64,000 nucleotides of DNA from JANQEU01 sp965242805 (GCA_965242805.1 CBDETD010000002.1:2542001-2606000); one strand, 5' to 3'. Positions 1 through 9,806 are shown, numbered from the stretch's first letter. Notes: generated from the sequence alone by a model not told the origin. Translations and numbers: made by a program.

Positions 1-2558
1 GGTATATGAAATGTAGCCGTCGAATTAGGAGGTATCTCCACGTCATATAGCACGCTGTGATCATCCTTCCACTGCCATGAAGAACCAATATTTCCAAATG
101 GACCATTATGGGAAGATTCAACAAACGTCAAATGCTTGGTAATTCGTGGATTGAGGATAACATTCTTAAATCCTGGTGAATCCGGATCGGGATTAATTCC
201 ACCTAATTCGTTGAACATCCAACCTGAAACACTTCCCAAAAAGGCATGATTTTGTGAGCCTCCAAATCTAAGGCCGTCATACTCCCAGGATTCAAACAAT
301 GTAGTTGCACCATTGGCAATCCAATGCCCCCATGAAGGATAAGAAGTTTTATTTAGCATTTCCAGTATGTCGTCCACCTTTCCGTTCTTGCTCAAAGCAT
401 ATGGGACCACCTTACTACCGATCAATCCGAAATCAAGAAAATAGCTATTTTGCTTTAGCGAATTAGACAATAATCGAGTAAGTTGTGAAGTTTCATTGCT
501 GGTCAAATCGAAATCAATAGCCAAACCGAATTCAGTTTGCGTTGCATCAGAGAAGATCTCAGCTTTGTCTACAAAGACCTTTAGTATTGATTTTCTGATA
601 TTGTTCTTCATTTTCTCGAAATAAAGTGATTCGTCCTCCTTACCAAGGTAATGAGATACTTTCTGCATTATTTCTGAGTTTTTGAATAAGTACATGCTAT
701 TGATGAAAGCCCTCGAACTGGAAGGATTAACGGCATTCCAATCGCCAAATCCTCCTTCTGATGGAATCAAATTTTTGGAGTTCGAATACCAGAAGTCCAT
801 GAAAGAGGTCATGGAGGCGAAATTCTCCATTAGAATTGTTGAATCCCCTGTATGCATAAACACCTCCCAGGGAATTATTACCATTGAACTTGTCCAATCA
901 ACCGAACCAAAATCATATCCCCACCCGGGTGAAGGAATAATGGCCGGGAGCTGACCACTAGACAATTGAGCATCTCTATGATCATCCATCCATTTTTCAT
1001 AGATACTTGATGCATCATACATCATTAAACCTGTAGATACCATGATATGAGCATCTCCGGTCCAGCCATTTTTTTCCCTTTGAGGGCAATCTGTGGGGTA
1101 TCCTTGCAAGTTTGATAAATACGAATACTGGGTAGCTTCCCAAATACGGTTGATCAAATCGGAAGAGCACGTAAAAGACCCGATTGGCGTGACATCTGAA
1201 TGTGTGAAGTACGCCTTTGTTTCAACCTCATCAATAATAATCGGCTTACTGGAAATAATATCAAGATATTGAAACCCACGGTATCCAAACGTTGATTCAT
1301 GTACAAATCCTTCCAGCTTATTAAGTCGCACAAAATCAGTTTGAAAGTCTTCATAAGGTTTTACGGTGAGGTATTGATTTGTGAGATTGGATAGTTCAAC
1401 TCTACCAATGTCGTTTAATTGCTCACCATACTTTATGGTCAACAATGTCCCAACTTGATTTTCTACACCAATTCTGGCTGTCCCGGATATATTTTGAGGA
1501 AATTTGATAACTATGTTATGGTCATCTATATAATCCACTGACAATGGATCAAATGATTCTACCCTTCTGATTGGTGGTAAAAGTTGAGGCTCTACAATCT
1601 GGTTTCCAATTTGACCGATAACCGCCGGGGACCAGTCTTCATTTTTAATAAAAAATTCATTCTCGTTACTGAAATAATATCTATCGTCATAATTCTCTGA
1701 AAGATAAATGGAGTTGAATGTGATGGGACTTATGATGTATTTCCAGGTCGAATCAGATCTTACGACAACATCCTCATTATTTTCATTTATTACAAGTTCA
1801 AGATTGAACATTGGCCTGTTTCGCCACGGTGCCTGATGACTCAATATGATTGTTTCGGGTTGATGATTATACCATCCATTCCCAAGAGTTACTGTCAAAA
1901 CGTTAGCCCCTGAATCAAGGTAATTTCCTACATCGTAGACATTGTAGAGAATTCTCTTGTCATAATTCGTATAAATAGGATTCAAGAATTCATCCGTTAT
2001 TTCCTCCCCATTTATTGTAATATGGTGTAACCCAAGTGTAGCAATGTAACATCTGCCGTTGACTGGGTCCGAAGACAGATTAAATTGTTTGTAAAAAACT
2101 GATGTGGATCTGTCCTCTATAGACTTTCCGTCATGGATCCAATCGCCGGACCACTTATCAGGTCTTAAGCCAGTCACAAACTTAGAATATGGGGAAACCA
2201 ATGGATTTCCTTTGGAATCCCAAAGCTCCACTCTCCAATAGTATAATTCGTTGGAGCCCAGATCCAAGTCAGCAAATAAAAATAATTGCATATCGTCTGA
2301 TATTATTTCACTTTCCCGGGATGAAACACTTGCATTCGATGAAAAAGAAGAATCCTGACTTACCTGAATCCTAAAAGACTCCTGCTTGAATCCATATTCG
2401 GCACTTTCTATTTTCCATGAGAATCTCAGATTGTTACATGGTACACCAAGTGGCTCCTTTAGGTTCTCTACTCTCAGATCATAAATTGAATTTTGCGCAA
2501 AAACCCGAAATAGGTTGCATAGAATGAATAAAAAGCCAAAAAAGTAAATCCTCAACAT
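1..2558 (-). CDS. Alpha-L-rhamnosidase, GH78 family (3' end outside window)
   Basis: Secreted glycosidase expected to release terminal alpha-L-rhamnose from plant or algal glycans. The reverse-strand frame is open from the ATG at 2556-2558 to the window edge, giving 852 codons with no stop. Residues 1-22 form a signal peptide ending FRVFAQ. A fibronectin-like segment and the N-terminal beta-sandwich domains follow. The GH78 catalytic signature TDCPQREKNGWTGDA lies at about residues 489-503 and carries the conserved Asp and Glu of the family. The last visible residues (PPNSTATF) match the C-terminal beta domain that ends GH78 enzymes, so only a few residues are probably missing. No SusC/SusD pair lies nearby. 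The family call is firm; the substrate is inferred. Confidence 0.93.
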   Translation of the reverse strand, partial: MLRIYFFGFLFILCNLFRVFAQNSIYDLRVENLKEPLGVPCNNLRFSWKIESAEYGFKQESFRIQVSQDSSFSSNASVSSRESEIISDDMQLFLFADLDLGSNELYYWRVELWDSKGNPLVSPYSKFVTGLRPDKWSGDWIHDGKSIEDRSTSVFYKQFNLSSDPVNGRCYIATLGLHHITINGEEITDEFLNPIYTNYDKRILYNVYDVGNYLDSGANVLTVTLGNGWYNHQPETIILSHQAPWRNRPMFNLELVINENNEDVVVRSDSTWKYIISPITFNSIYLSENYDDRYYFSNENEFFIKNEDWSPAVIGQIGNQIVEPQLLPPIRRVESFDPLSVDYIDDHNIVIKFPQNISGTARIGVENQVGTLLTIKYGEQLNDIGRVELSNLTNQYLTVKPYEDFQTDFVRLNKLEGFVHESTFGYRGFQYLDIISSKPIIIDEVETKAYFTHSDVTPIGSFTCSSDLINRIWEATQYSYLSNLQGYPTDCPQREKNGWTGDAHIMVSTGLMMYDASSIYEKWMDDHRDAQLSSGQLPAIIPSPGWGYDFGSVDWTSSMVIIPWEVFMHTGDSTILMENFASMTSFMDFWYSNSKNLIPSEGGFGDWNAVNPSSSRAFINSMYLFKNSEIMQKVSHYLGKEDESLYFEKMKNNIRKSILKVFVDKAEIFSDATQTEFGLAIDFDLTSNETSQLTRLLSNSLKQNSYFLDFGLIGSKVVPYALSKNGKVDDILEMLNKTSYPSWGHWIANGATTLFESWEYDGLRFGGSQNHAFLGSVSGWMFNELGGINPDPDSPGFKNVILNPRITKHLTFVESSHNGPFGNIGSSWQWKDDHSVLYDVEIPPNSTATFHI

Positions 2559-2625
2559 AATTCTGGGCCAGGTTTACCAACGTTCTATCTTCTAAGAATT
2601 TACAAGCTTCTTATCATTCGCATTA

Positions 2626-4158
2626 TCAAAAATCAAATTTGATCCCTTGAGCAAGAGGTAATTCCGTTGAGTAATTTATTGTATTAGTCTGACGTCTCAT
2701 ATAAGCTTTCCATGAGTCTGACCCCGATTCCCGACCACCTCCTGTTTCCTTTTCTCCTCCGAATGCACCTCCAATTTCAGCACCGGAAGTTCCAATATTC
2801 ACGTTGGCAATCCCACAATCCGAACCAGCATGAGAAAGGAATAACTCCGATTCTCGGATATTGGAAGTCATGATCGCTGAAGAGAGACCCTGAGGAACGT
2901 CGTTCTGAATGGCAATTGCATCTTTAAGATCAGAGTATTTAATTAAGTAGAGAATGGGCGCAAATGTCTCCTCACAAACCATGGAATGATGTTTTTCCAT
3001 TTCGTAAATGCAAGGCTTCACATAACATCCCGAGGAATATTCATCTCCGGATAAAACCTCTCCTTCAACGACAAGTTTCCCACCCTCGGATTCGATCTGT
3101 TGGATCGCATTTTGATAGATATCCACGGCCTGTTTATCAATAAGTGGACCTACATGATTGTTCTCATCCAATGGATTCCCAATTCGAAGTTGACCATACG
3201 CTTTGGTCAATCTTTGTTTCACCTCGTCATATTTGCTCTCATGAATGATCAACCTTCTTGTAGAAGTGCATCTCTGTCCAGCGGTACCCACTGCTCCAAA
3301 TACAGCCCCTGGGATTGTTACATTAAGGTCAGCATTCTCAGTAATAATGATTGCGTTGTTACCACCCAACTCAAGGATGGATTTCCCCAAGCGACGCGCA
3401 ACCGCTTCTCCCACCGATCGTCCCATTCTGATTGATCCTGTCGCCGAAACAAGGGGTATTCGGGTATCGTCAGCCATCCTCTTACCTATATCCACAGCAC
3501 CAATAACTAATCCACAGATAGCTCCATTGATATCATTCCTTTGGAAAACCTCATGGACAATTTTCTGACATGCTATTGCGGAAAGAGGGACTTTTTCTGA
3601 AGGTTTCCAAACACAAGTATCGCCGCACACCCAGGCTATCATACTATTCCATGACCAAACAGCTACAGGAAAGTTGAAGGCCGAAATAATTCCCACAACA
3701 CCCAGGGGATGCCACTGTTCGTACATTCGGTGGCTTGGCCGTTCGGAATGGATGGTCAATCCATACAGTTGCCTGGATAAACCAACAGCAAAATCACAGA
3801 TATCGATCATCTCCTGAACTTCTCCCAGGCCTTCCTGCAGTGATTTACCCATTTCATAGGAAACAAGTTTGCCAAGGGCATCCTTTTTTTCCCTGAGGGC
3901 GTTTCCTATCTGTCTAACGATCTCACCCCTTTTCGGTGCGGGTACCAATCGCCAATCCTTAAAAGCGTCCCTGGCAGCCTCAATAACCTGGTCGTATTCA
4001 TTTGGTGTACACAATGTGACATCTGCAATTGCTGAACCATCAGCGGGAGAAAAGGATGTGATGGTTTCGCCAGTAGTTTCAATCCATTGACCACCAATAG
4101 CAGCTCCTGAATTTTTGGATTCTATGCCAAGTTCTTTAAGAAAAGATGTATCGATCAT
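2626..4158 (-). CDS. Aldehyde dehydrogenase, ALDH7 type (alpha-aminoadipic semialdehyde dehydrogenase-like)
   Basis: NAD-dependent oxidation of an aldehyde to an acid. The ALDH7 (antiquitin/AmaB) group usually oxidises alpha-aminoadipic semialdehyde in lysine breakdown. The 510-residue length is normal for that group. General base Glu263 sits in LELGGNN and catalytic Cys297 in GTAGQRCTSTRR. Group-typical segments include GLTIHSERPSHRMYEQWHPLG near 133 and the C-terminal GGAFGGEKETGGGRESGSD followed by WKAYMRRQTNTINYS. No lysine-catabolism gene is adjacent, so the substrate comes from subgroup resemblance. The enzyme is cytoplasmic and apparently monocistronic, separated from htrA by a terminator. 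Confidence 0.9.
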   Translation of the reverse strand: MIDTSFLKELGIESKNSGAAIGGQWIETTGETITSFSPADGSAIADVTLCTPNEYDQVIEAARDAFKDWRLVPAPKRGEIVRQIGNALREKKDALGKLVSYEMGKSLQEGLGEVQEMIDICDFAVGLSRQLYGLTIHSERPSHRMYEQWHPLGVVGIISAFNFPVAVWSWNSMIAWVCGDTCVWKPSEKVPLSAIACQKIVHEVFQRNDINGAICGLVIGAVDIGKRMADDTRIPLVSATGSIRMGRSVGEAVARRLGKSILELGGNNAIIITENADLNVTIPGAVFGAVGTAGQRCTSTRRLIIHESKYDEVKQRLTKAYGQLRIGNPLDENNHVGPLIDKQAVDIYQNAIQQIESEGGKLVVEGEVLSGDEYSSGCYVKPCIYEMEKHHSMVCEETFAPILYLIKYSDLKDAIAIQNDVPQGLSSAIMTSNIRESELFLSHAGSDCGIANVNIGTSGAEIGGAFGGEKETGGGRESGSDSWKAYMRRQTNTINYSTELPLAQGIKFDF

Positions 4159-4220
4159 TTGGGTAAAATATTAATGTTTTAGGAGAGCAAAATTAATGGA
4201 AACGCAATCCTAAAAAATAA

Positions 4221-4251
4221 AAAAGCCACCCCTTATTCTAAGAGGTGGCTC
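4221..4251 (-). terminator. Rho-independent terminator of htrA
   Basis: Read on the minus strand, AGCCACC and GGTGGCT arms (4244-4250 and 4224-4230) enclose an A/T-rich loop and are followed by a run of T. It lies about 20 bases past the htrA stop codon and separates htrA from the downstream dehydrogenase gene. Confidence 0.85.
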
Positions 4252-4270
4252 ACCTTTTTAGTGTATATAA

Positions 4271-5755
4271 CTACCAACCTATTCCATAGTATTGCTTCTC
4301 TCCATTTGGATACATTCCTTCGATCAGGATTCCCTCACCCCGGGCAGATTCAATATAACTTCTGAAATCATCCAAATCATCGATTTCATTTTTATCCACC
4401 TTGGTAATGATGAATCCCGGACGAATACCTACTTCTCTAAATTTCCCTGATCCAATATTGGTGATCTTAACTCCACCATCTATGTCCAACTCTTCTTTTT
4501 CTTCCAATGAAACTTCTTCAAACTCAGCTCCTGATATTGAATACTGATCCCTGGTTTCAACAACCACAGCGGTTGTATTTGAAGCGTTCTTCAGGGTAGT
4601 CTTCACGTCTCGCGTACGTCCGTCCCTTACATATGTAATGGTCACATCTTCACCCGGGCGATTTAATGCGATCTGCTCCTGCAACTCTGAGGTATTGTTG
4701 ACTTCCTTTCCATTGACACCAACGATAACGTCACCTGAGTAAAGACCGGCATCATCTGCAGCACTACCATCATTCACACTCGAAATATAGACACCCTGAA
4801 TGACGTCAAGTCCTTCCGCTTCTGCCAGGTCCGCATTTACATCAATGATCCGAATGCCCAATAAGGCTCTTTGAACTGTTCCATATTCAGTGAGATCCTC
4901 GTAGACCTTCTTCACCAGGCTAACCGGAACAGCAAATGAATACCCGGCAAAAGCACCTGTAGGGGAAATGATTGCCGTGTTGATACCCACTAATTCACCG
5001 CGAAGATTTACCAATGCTCCACCACTGTTACCTGGATTTACTGCTGCATCGGTCTGAATGAAAGATTCAATGGAAAGATCATTATTCCTTCGAATTATGT
5101 TGATATTTCTTGCTTTAGCACTTACTATCCCAGCGGTAACTGTAGATCGGAATTCGTACGGGTTTCCAACTGCCAATACCCATTCTCCAACGTTTATTTC
5201 ATCAGAATTTCCCCATTTTAATGAAGGTAGATTTTTTTCATTTATTCTAATCACTGCCAGATCCGTTGTCGGATCCACTCCAACAACTTCGGCTTCGTAG
5301 GTGCGATTATCATTTAGTAAAACTTCAATTTCAGAAGCATTATCGATCACATGATTGTTTGTCACGATGTATCCATCGCTATTGACTATTACACCGGACC
5401 CCGAACCCCTACCCGGATTTCTGGGACGGTCAGGTTGACCAAAAAAGTCACGGAAGTAATCATCAAATGGATTGTCAGGCCTGCTTCCACCTTCGTAGGT
5501 AGTACGAATATGTACTACGGTGTTAGTGGCTGTTTGTGAAGCATAGACAAAATTTAGGCCCTCCGGAACTACAAAATCCGTAGTGTCCAATATGTAATTT
5601 GTAAAACTTGCTGAAGATTCCGTATTCACAGGGATTGCTCTTGATTCCGGTTGTGGAACCAATAGAACATATCCACCAACTGCTACCAGCCCTCCAAAAA
5701 CTGAGGAGAATACCATTGCAAATATTAGATTTCTCTTAGTCATCATCTTGTTCAT
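4271..5755 (-). CDS. HtrA/DegP family periplasmic serine protease
   Basis: ATP-independent envelope protease/chaperone that degrades misfolded periplasmic proteins. An N-terminal membrane segment (about residues 10-33) serves as signal or anchor. The trypsin-like triad is visible as His135 (TNNHVI), Asp165 (DPTTDLAVI) and Ser244 (NPGNSGGAL). Two PDZ-like regions follow, at about 290-390 and 410-490; the second is short and divergent. The Gly/Arg-rich stretch near 105-120 matches the LA-loop position. The gene lies directly downstream of hsp20 on the same strand, but a terminator separates them, so the two protein-quality genes are neighbours rather than one transcript. The ATG follows a lysine-rich N-terminus typical of an export signal. 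Confidence 0.95.
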   Translation of the reverse strand: MNKMMTKRNLIFAMVFSSVFGGLVAVGGYVLLVPQPESRAIPVNTESSASFTNYILDTTDFVVPEGLNFVYASQTATNTVVHIRTTYEGGSRPDNPFDDYFRDFFGQPDRPRNPGRGSGSGVIVNSDGYIVTNNHVIDNASEIEVLLNDNRTYEAEVVGVDPTTDLAVIRINEKNLPSLKWGNSDEINVGEWVLAVGNPYEFRSTVTAGIVSAKARNINIIRRNNDLSIESFIQTDAAVNPGNSGGALVNLRGELVGINTAIISPTGAFAGYSFAVPVSLVKKVYEDLTEYGTVQRALLGIRIIDVNADLAEAEGLDVIQGVYISSVNDGSAADDAGLYSGDVIVGVNGKEVNNTSELQEQIALNRPGEDVTITYVRDGRTRDVKTTLKNASNTTAVVVETRDQYSISGAEFEEVSLEEKEELDIDGGVKITNIGSGKFREVGIRPGFIITKVDKNEIDDLDDFRSYIESARGEGILIEGMYPNGEKQYYGIGW

Positions 5756-5840
5756 TCTTTAGCATCTAATTATACTGATTTCAGGACCATTTGTTTCTTC
5801 AAAATTCTACATCAATTTTGACATTAACATGTTTTAACAG

Positions 5841-5864
5841 AAAAAGCGGACTGCAGGTCCGCTT
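5841..5864 (-). terminator. Rho-independent terminator of hsp20
   Basis: On the minus strand, arms AAGCGGAC and GTCCGCTT flank the loop CTGCA and are followed by T residues. It lies about 40 bases beyond the hsp20 stop codon. Confidence 0.85.
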
Positions 5865-5903
5865 CTTCCAACTCATAAACCACTCAAAAAACTCAAAAAC
5901 CTA

Positions 5904-6335
5904 TTACTTAATTGTTATTGTCCTTTTGGTTTCTTTCTTAGCATCCTTTGGAAGTACAACATTGAGAATACCATCTTTGTAGGAAGCGTCAACTTTTTCA
6001 GTGTTCACATTATCAGGCAGATAAAATGATCTGCTAAATGAACCATAGTAACTCTCTACTGACCTGTAATTCTTCTCATTCTTTTCATTTTCCATTTTTC
6101 GCTCTCCGCTTACGGTCAATCGATCATCATTGATATCAATATTGATCTCATCTTTTTTGATCCCTGGAAGTTGAAACTGGATCTCATAGTTCTTATCCGT
6201 TTCTATGATATCTACTTTAGGTGAAAACGAACTTACATTCCTTCCTTCGAAGAAATCATCATTGAAAAACCTGTCAATGAAGTTTCTGAAAGTTGTAGGT
6301 CTGTAGTCAACTGGATTGTATTTTATAAGTGTCAT
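5904..6335 (-). CDS. Small heat-shock protein, Hsp20/alpha-crystallin family
   Basis: Cytoplasmic holdase chaperone that binds unfolding proteins under stress. The 143-residue length is typical. The N-terminal region (1-40) is Phe-rich (TTFRNFIDRFFND), followed by an alpha-crystallin domain of about 90 residues containing PKVDIIETDKNYEIQFQLPG and the conserved DGILNVVLPK. The C-terminal tail ends ITIK, matching the I-x-I oligomerisation motif. An 8-bp inverted repeat lies 28 bases upstream of the start and may control expression. The downstream neighbour is htrA. Confidence 0.95.
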   Translation of the reverse strand: MTLIKYNPVDYRPTTFRNFIDRFFNDDFFEGRNVSSFSPKVDIIETDKNYEIQFQLPGIKKDEINIDINDDRLTVSGERKMENEKNEKNYRSVESYYGSFSRSFYLPDNVNTEKVDASYKDGILNVVLPKDAKKETKRTITIK

Positions 6336-6362
6336 AATCTTTTAAATTTTAGTTTAACATCA

Positions 6363-6386
6363 AATTCGATTTGTATTGATCGAATT
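6363..6386. promoter_or_regulatory. Perfect inverted repeat upstream of hsp20
   Basis: AATTCGAT, an 8-base spacer and ATCGAATT form a perfect 8-bp dyad 28-51 bases upstream of the hsp20 start codon. It is not the CIRCE element (TTAGCACTC-N9-GAGTGCTAA). The position suits an operator or a 5'-leader structure. Function is inferred from position only. Confidence 0.45.
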
Positions 6387-6658
6387 CTATGCCATCAGTA
6401 AAAAAGCTGTAATTGAGACAGAAAATATGCCACTATGTCACTTATTGGTGATAAATCAAGGAAAATACGGTCATTTTGACACCTTCTGAGGTTGGAGATC
6501 AAGTAGAGTTGGTTAAATGACCATCCTTACATAGTTTAAAATCATCTTTTCTCTAATATGAAACCTTGGATATTGATTTCTTTAGTAGTTGACGGAGGTA
6601 TTTATTCTCAAATCAATAAGTAAAAACCTGACTTTCCTGTTTCTGCCTCAAAATGTTC
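6387..6658. other. Intergenic stretch upstream of hsp20
   Basis: Non-coding stretch between the hsp20 upstream region and the 3' end of the propeller gene. It is A/T-rich. No convincing small gene, RNA structure or terminator was found. Any hsp20 promoter should lie in its lower-coordinate part. Confidence 0.5.
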
Positions 6659-9484
6659 TTATTCCTCCTTCAAAAGGGGATCTTCCCTGATCACTAAACT
6701 TTGTGTCTTCCTCTGATCTCCATAGATCAAAGTGACCTGGTACTCTCCGGCTTTAGCTTTTTGAATACCCAAGGATTCATCGACACCTAGCCAGTTCATA
6801 AAGTCGGAAACAACTCTCCTTTGTATCGATGCGGTATCACCCGCGTTCATGAATCTCTCGTAATTTCGCCGCACAATTCCTCGAGCTGTATCCAGTTCCA
6901 ACATTGCCTTTTCTACCATATCCCTCTCTTCTTCTGAAAGAGGTCTGGCATCAAACTCCCTATTCCAATTGAACTTATTTAATCCAGCTGGAGCTTTGAG
7001 CTCCTTGTTGAACATTTCGTTGCCACCATTAACCTCCAACTTCACGGTCACAGAATCTTTTCCACCAATGAAGTAATAAATCGGAGCATCCACCTCGAAC
7101 CTTGCCCTTGGAATTGACGAAGTCGGGCGAATGATATCTGGATTATCTCCCCCATACCAAAAATGGCCTCGTTGCCCTCCTCTGCTCACGTTTTCCCAGA
7201 TGGTAGCCACAGGTTGTTCGAACAAATGAATATCTGACCCCATGACATCCTCATTCAATTGCTGCAAAGCATGGATATTATCCATTACGAAAAGACTTCG
7301 GCCATGACTTCCTGCAATCAACGCCCGATCCCTGGGATGAATTGCAATATCGTATACACTCACTGTTGGCATCCCATTCATGAACGGAGACCAACTTTCA
7401 CCTCTATCCAGGCTGATCCATAAACCAGTTTCCGTACCAATGTATAACAAGTTTGTATTTACAGGGTCTTCACGAACAACCCTTATCACCATATCCTTCG
7501 GTAAACCAGCTGTCAATTGCTTCCAGGACTTACCAAAATTCTCAGTCACAAAAAGATAAGGAGCATTTTGATCACTCCGATGTCCATCAATTGAAGCGTA
7601 TGCTCTTCCTTCTTTGGTCGAGGACGACTCTATTCGACTTATCCAAAGCCCATCGGGTACATCTTTCAAATTCTCCCGAATTGATTTCCAGTTCCCTCCG
7701 CCGTCTCTTGAAATATGCATTTGTCCATCATCGGTACCAATCCAAATAATATCTTCATTCAAATCGGAAATCGCCATTGTACTGACGGTACAATGAGTTT
7801 CTGCACCAGAATTATCCGGAGTTATTCCTCCACTTGCCCTGTACTTTGTCTTTTCAGGGTGATTTGTACTCAGGTCAGGGCTGATAATTGTCCAGTTTGT
7901 TCCTCCATCAGTTGACTTGAAAACATGATTCCCAGCAGCATATAGGTTTTTTGATTTTGTCATTTTAAAAGGAGCAGACCAATTATATCGGAATGGTAAG
8001 CGAGGTTTAAGATCCTCTTCCGAATAAAAATCAGAAAGATTTGAAATATTTTTCTTGTTGGGACTGATCCTCTCGATCCGATGGGTCACGGGGTCATATT
8101 TATTGAAACTTCCATTTTCAGCTGAAGTATAAACAATGCGCCAATCACCCGGATTGGTCATTGTGTATTGCCCATCGCCCCAATGTACCTTCCAGTTGGA
8201 GTCGTTCAAAATTCCTCGAATATCTCTACTGAAACTAGCTGTTGCATAAAATCCGTTATCCTGGAGTCCTCCATAAATGTAAAATGGATCACGGTAATCA
8301 AATCCTATCCGGTAGTATTGGGCAATTGGTAGATTATCGAATAATTGAAATTTGCTTCCGTGATCGTGAGTGATCGACATTCCCTTATCCGCTCCCAGGT
8401 AGTAACGATCCTTATCATTTGGATCGAGCCACATGGCATGAAAGTCTCCATGGACCTCTTCATCGGAACTTCCATTTCGAAGTGTGGTCCCACCATCATC
8501 AGAAACCATAAATCGGGTGGTTAAAAGGTAGACTCGTTGATCATCGAGGGGATTGATCCTGATCTGGCTATAGTAAAATGGGCGATTGTTATAGGTATTG
8601 ACATAGGTCCAGGAATTGCCTCCGTCCTCTGTGCGGTAAACACCGGAGCCAGGAACAGATAGGTCATCGGTTTTTGGAGCCTCCACCAAAGCCATGACTA
8701 TTTCCGGGTTTTGTTTGTAAATGGCAAGCCCGATCCTGCCAGTTGAATCCTGGGGGAGACCATTTGTCATTTTGGACCAGGACTGTCCACCATCTGTTGT
8801 CTTGAAGATGCCCCCATTTGGTCCTCCGCTCTCAAAATGCCATGGTTTTCTTAGGCGCTCATAAAAAGCTGCATACATAATTTGAGGATTGGTGGGGTCC
8901 ATGATTAGGTCCGTGCAACCGGTTTTTTCATCATTCGGCAAACCATTAGTTATCTTCTCCCAATTCTTACCGCCATCGGTTGTGATGAAAAGTCCCCGAT
9001 CTCCTTTATTCCCCCACAAATGACCGATTGCACAAACACAAGCCGATTCTGGCTGATCTGGGATCGTAAGTACGCGGGCAATTTGGTGGGTGGAATTCAA
9101 ACCAATATTTTGAAATGTCTTCCCCCCATCTGTGGACCTGAAAACTCCATCGCCCCAAGAAACACTGTTTCGGTTGTTGGCTTCACCTGTTCCCACCCAG
9201 ATAATGGATGGATCCTGCTGATATATGGCAATATCTCCTATTGAAGCCGTCGAATAATCGTCGAATATTGGGGTCCAGGTAGTTCCTGCATTCTCAGAAT
9301 ACCAGACTCCACCTGATCCGGTTGCCATCCATACGCTCCGGAATTGGGCATCAAGCGCTTCAATATCTACGATCCGACCACCCTGATTGGCCGGTCCGAC
9401 ATTACGCCATTTGTACGCACTTAGATCTGGTGTTGTTTGAGAAAAAGACACCAGAGGGATTAGAATCAGCAGGAGATATTTCAT
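6659..9484 (-). CDS. Secreted BNR/sortilin-like beta-propeller protein
   Basis: Large exported protein made of BNR/Asp-box-like repeats of the VPS10/sortilin or sialidase-like propeller type. Asp-box motifs recur (STDGGKTF, TTDGGKNW, TTDGGQSW, TEDGGNSW, STDGGTNW, SRDGGGNW, SLDRGESW) spread over two propellers. The C-terminal roughly 200 residues have a different, beta-rich then helical composition. I chose the ATG at 9482-9484 because MKYLLLILIPLVSFSQ is a clean signal peptide; the longer frame to 9538 adds 18 residues before it. No sialidase active-site arginine set was identified, so enzymatic activity should not be assumed. Related proteins are common in Bacteroidota and mostly uncharacterised. 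Confidence 0.85.
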   Translation of the reverse strand: MKYLLLILIPLVSFSQTTPDLSAYKWRNVGPANQGGRIVDIEALDAQFRSVWMATGSGGVWYSENAGTTWTPIFDDYSTASIGDIAIYQQDPSIIWVGTGEANNRNSVSWGDGVFRSTDGGKTFQNIGLNSTHQIARVLTIPDQPESACVCAIGHLWGNKGDRGLFITTDGGKNWEKITNGLPNDEKTGCTDLIMDPTNPQIMYAAFYERLRKPWHFESGGPNGGIFKTTDGGQSWSKMTNGLPQDSTGRIGLAIYKQNPEIVMALVEAPKTDDLSVPGSGVYRTEDGGNSWTYVNTYNNRPFYYSQIRINPLDDQRVYLLTTRFMVSDDGGTTLRNGSSDEEVHGDFHAMWLDPNDKDRYYLGADKGMSITHDHGSKFQLFDNLPIAQYYRIGFDYRDPFYIYGGLQDNGFYATASFSRDIRGILNDSNWKVHWGDGQYTMTNPGDWRIVYTSAENGSFNKYDPVTHRIERISPNKKNISNLSDFYSEEDLKPRLPFRYNWSAPFKMTKSKNLYAAGNHVFKSTDGGTNWTIISPDLSTNHPEKTKYRASGGITPDNSGAETHCTVSTMAISDLNEDIIWIGTDDGQMHISRDGGGNWKSIRENLKDVPDGLWISRIESSSTKEGRAYASIDGHRSDQNAPYLFVTENFGKSWKQLTAGLPKDMVIRVVREDPVNTNLLYIGTETGLWISLDRGESWSPFMNGMPTVSVYDIAIHPRDRALIAGSHGRSLFVMDNIHALQQLNEDVMGSDIHLFEQPVATIWENVSRGGQRGHFWYGGDNPDIIRPTSSIPRARFEVDAPIYYFIGGKDSVTVKLEVNGGNEMFNKELKAPAGLNKFNWNREFDARPLSEEERDMVEKAMLELDTARGIVRRNYERFMNAGDTASIQRRVVSDFMNWLGVDESLGIQKAKAGEYQVTLIYGDQRKTQSLVIREDPLLKEE

Positions 9485-9574
9485 GTAATCATTATCAATA
9501 TGTGAAAACATTCTCAAAATAAGAATCTTGTTGATCATTGGGAAATGTTATACCACAAACGGAAGTTGTTACCT

Positions 9575-9594
9575 CCTGGAAGGTACCTTCCAGG
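9575..9594. repeat. 20-bp perfect palindrome
   Basis: CCTGGAAGGTACCTTCCAGG reads the same on both strands with no loop. It lies in the roughly 320-base gap (9485-9806) between two divergent genes, which also holds a REP-like hairpin and three CCTTGAG-starting motifs at about 9598-9660. It could be a dimeric repressor site or part of the repeat cluster. Confidence 0.6.
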
Positions 9595-9683
9595 TTACCT
9601 TGAGTGAGGGAGTAAGATCGAAGTTTTACCTTGAGTTCAGGATGGGTAAGTCCTTGAGCCAGACTGACATTAGGACTCTTGCG

Positions 9684-9710
9684 GTCACATTGAGGCACTC
9701 GAAATGTGAC
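9684..9710. repeat. REP-like palindromic repeat, isolated copy
   Basis: GTCACATT, the loop GAGGCACTCGA and AATGTGAC form a perfect 8-bp stem. The loop resembles GAGGTTACTCGA in the cluster at 32.9-33.6 kb while the stem bases differ, so it belongs to the same dispersed family. It is non-coding. Confidence 0.65.
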
Positions 9711-9806
9711 TTGGTGTTAGTACCTCAGTCTTCGTCCATTAGGAAAGTAGTCCCAATCACTATGACTTTTCCACCTTTCCGCCTAAATTCATGTGAACAG
9801 AAGCTT

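Noticed and set aside
9528..9806. The open frame upstream of the PycTM-like start (93 codons)
   Set aside because: It crosses a perfect palindrome and a REP-like hairpin, is Arg/Ser-rich and unlike the family, and the real protein starts with a good N-terminus at 9807.
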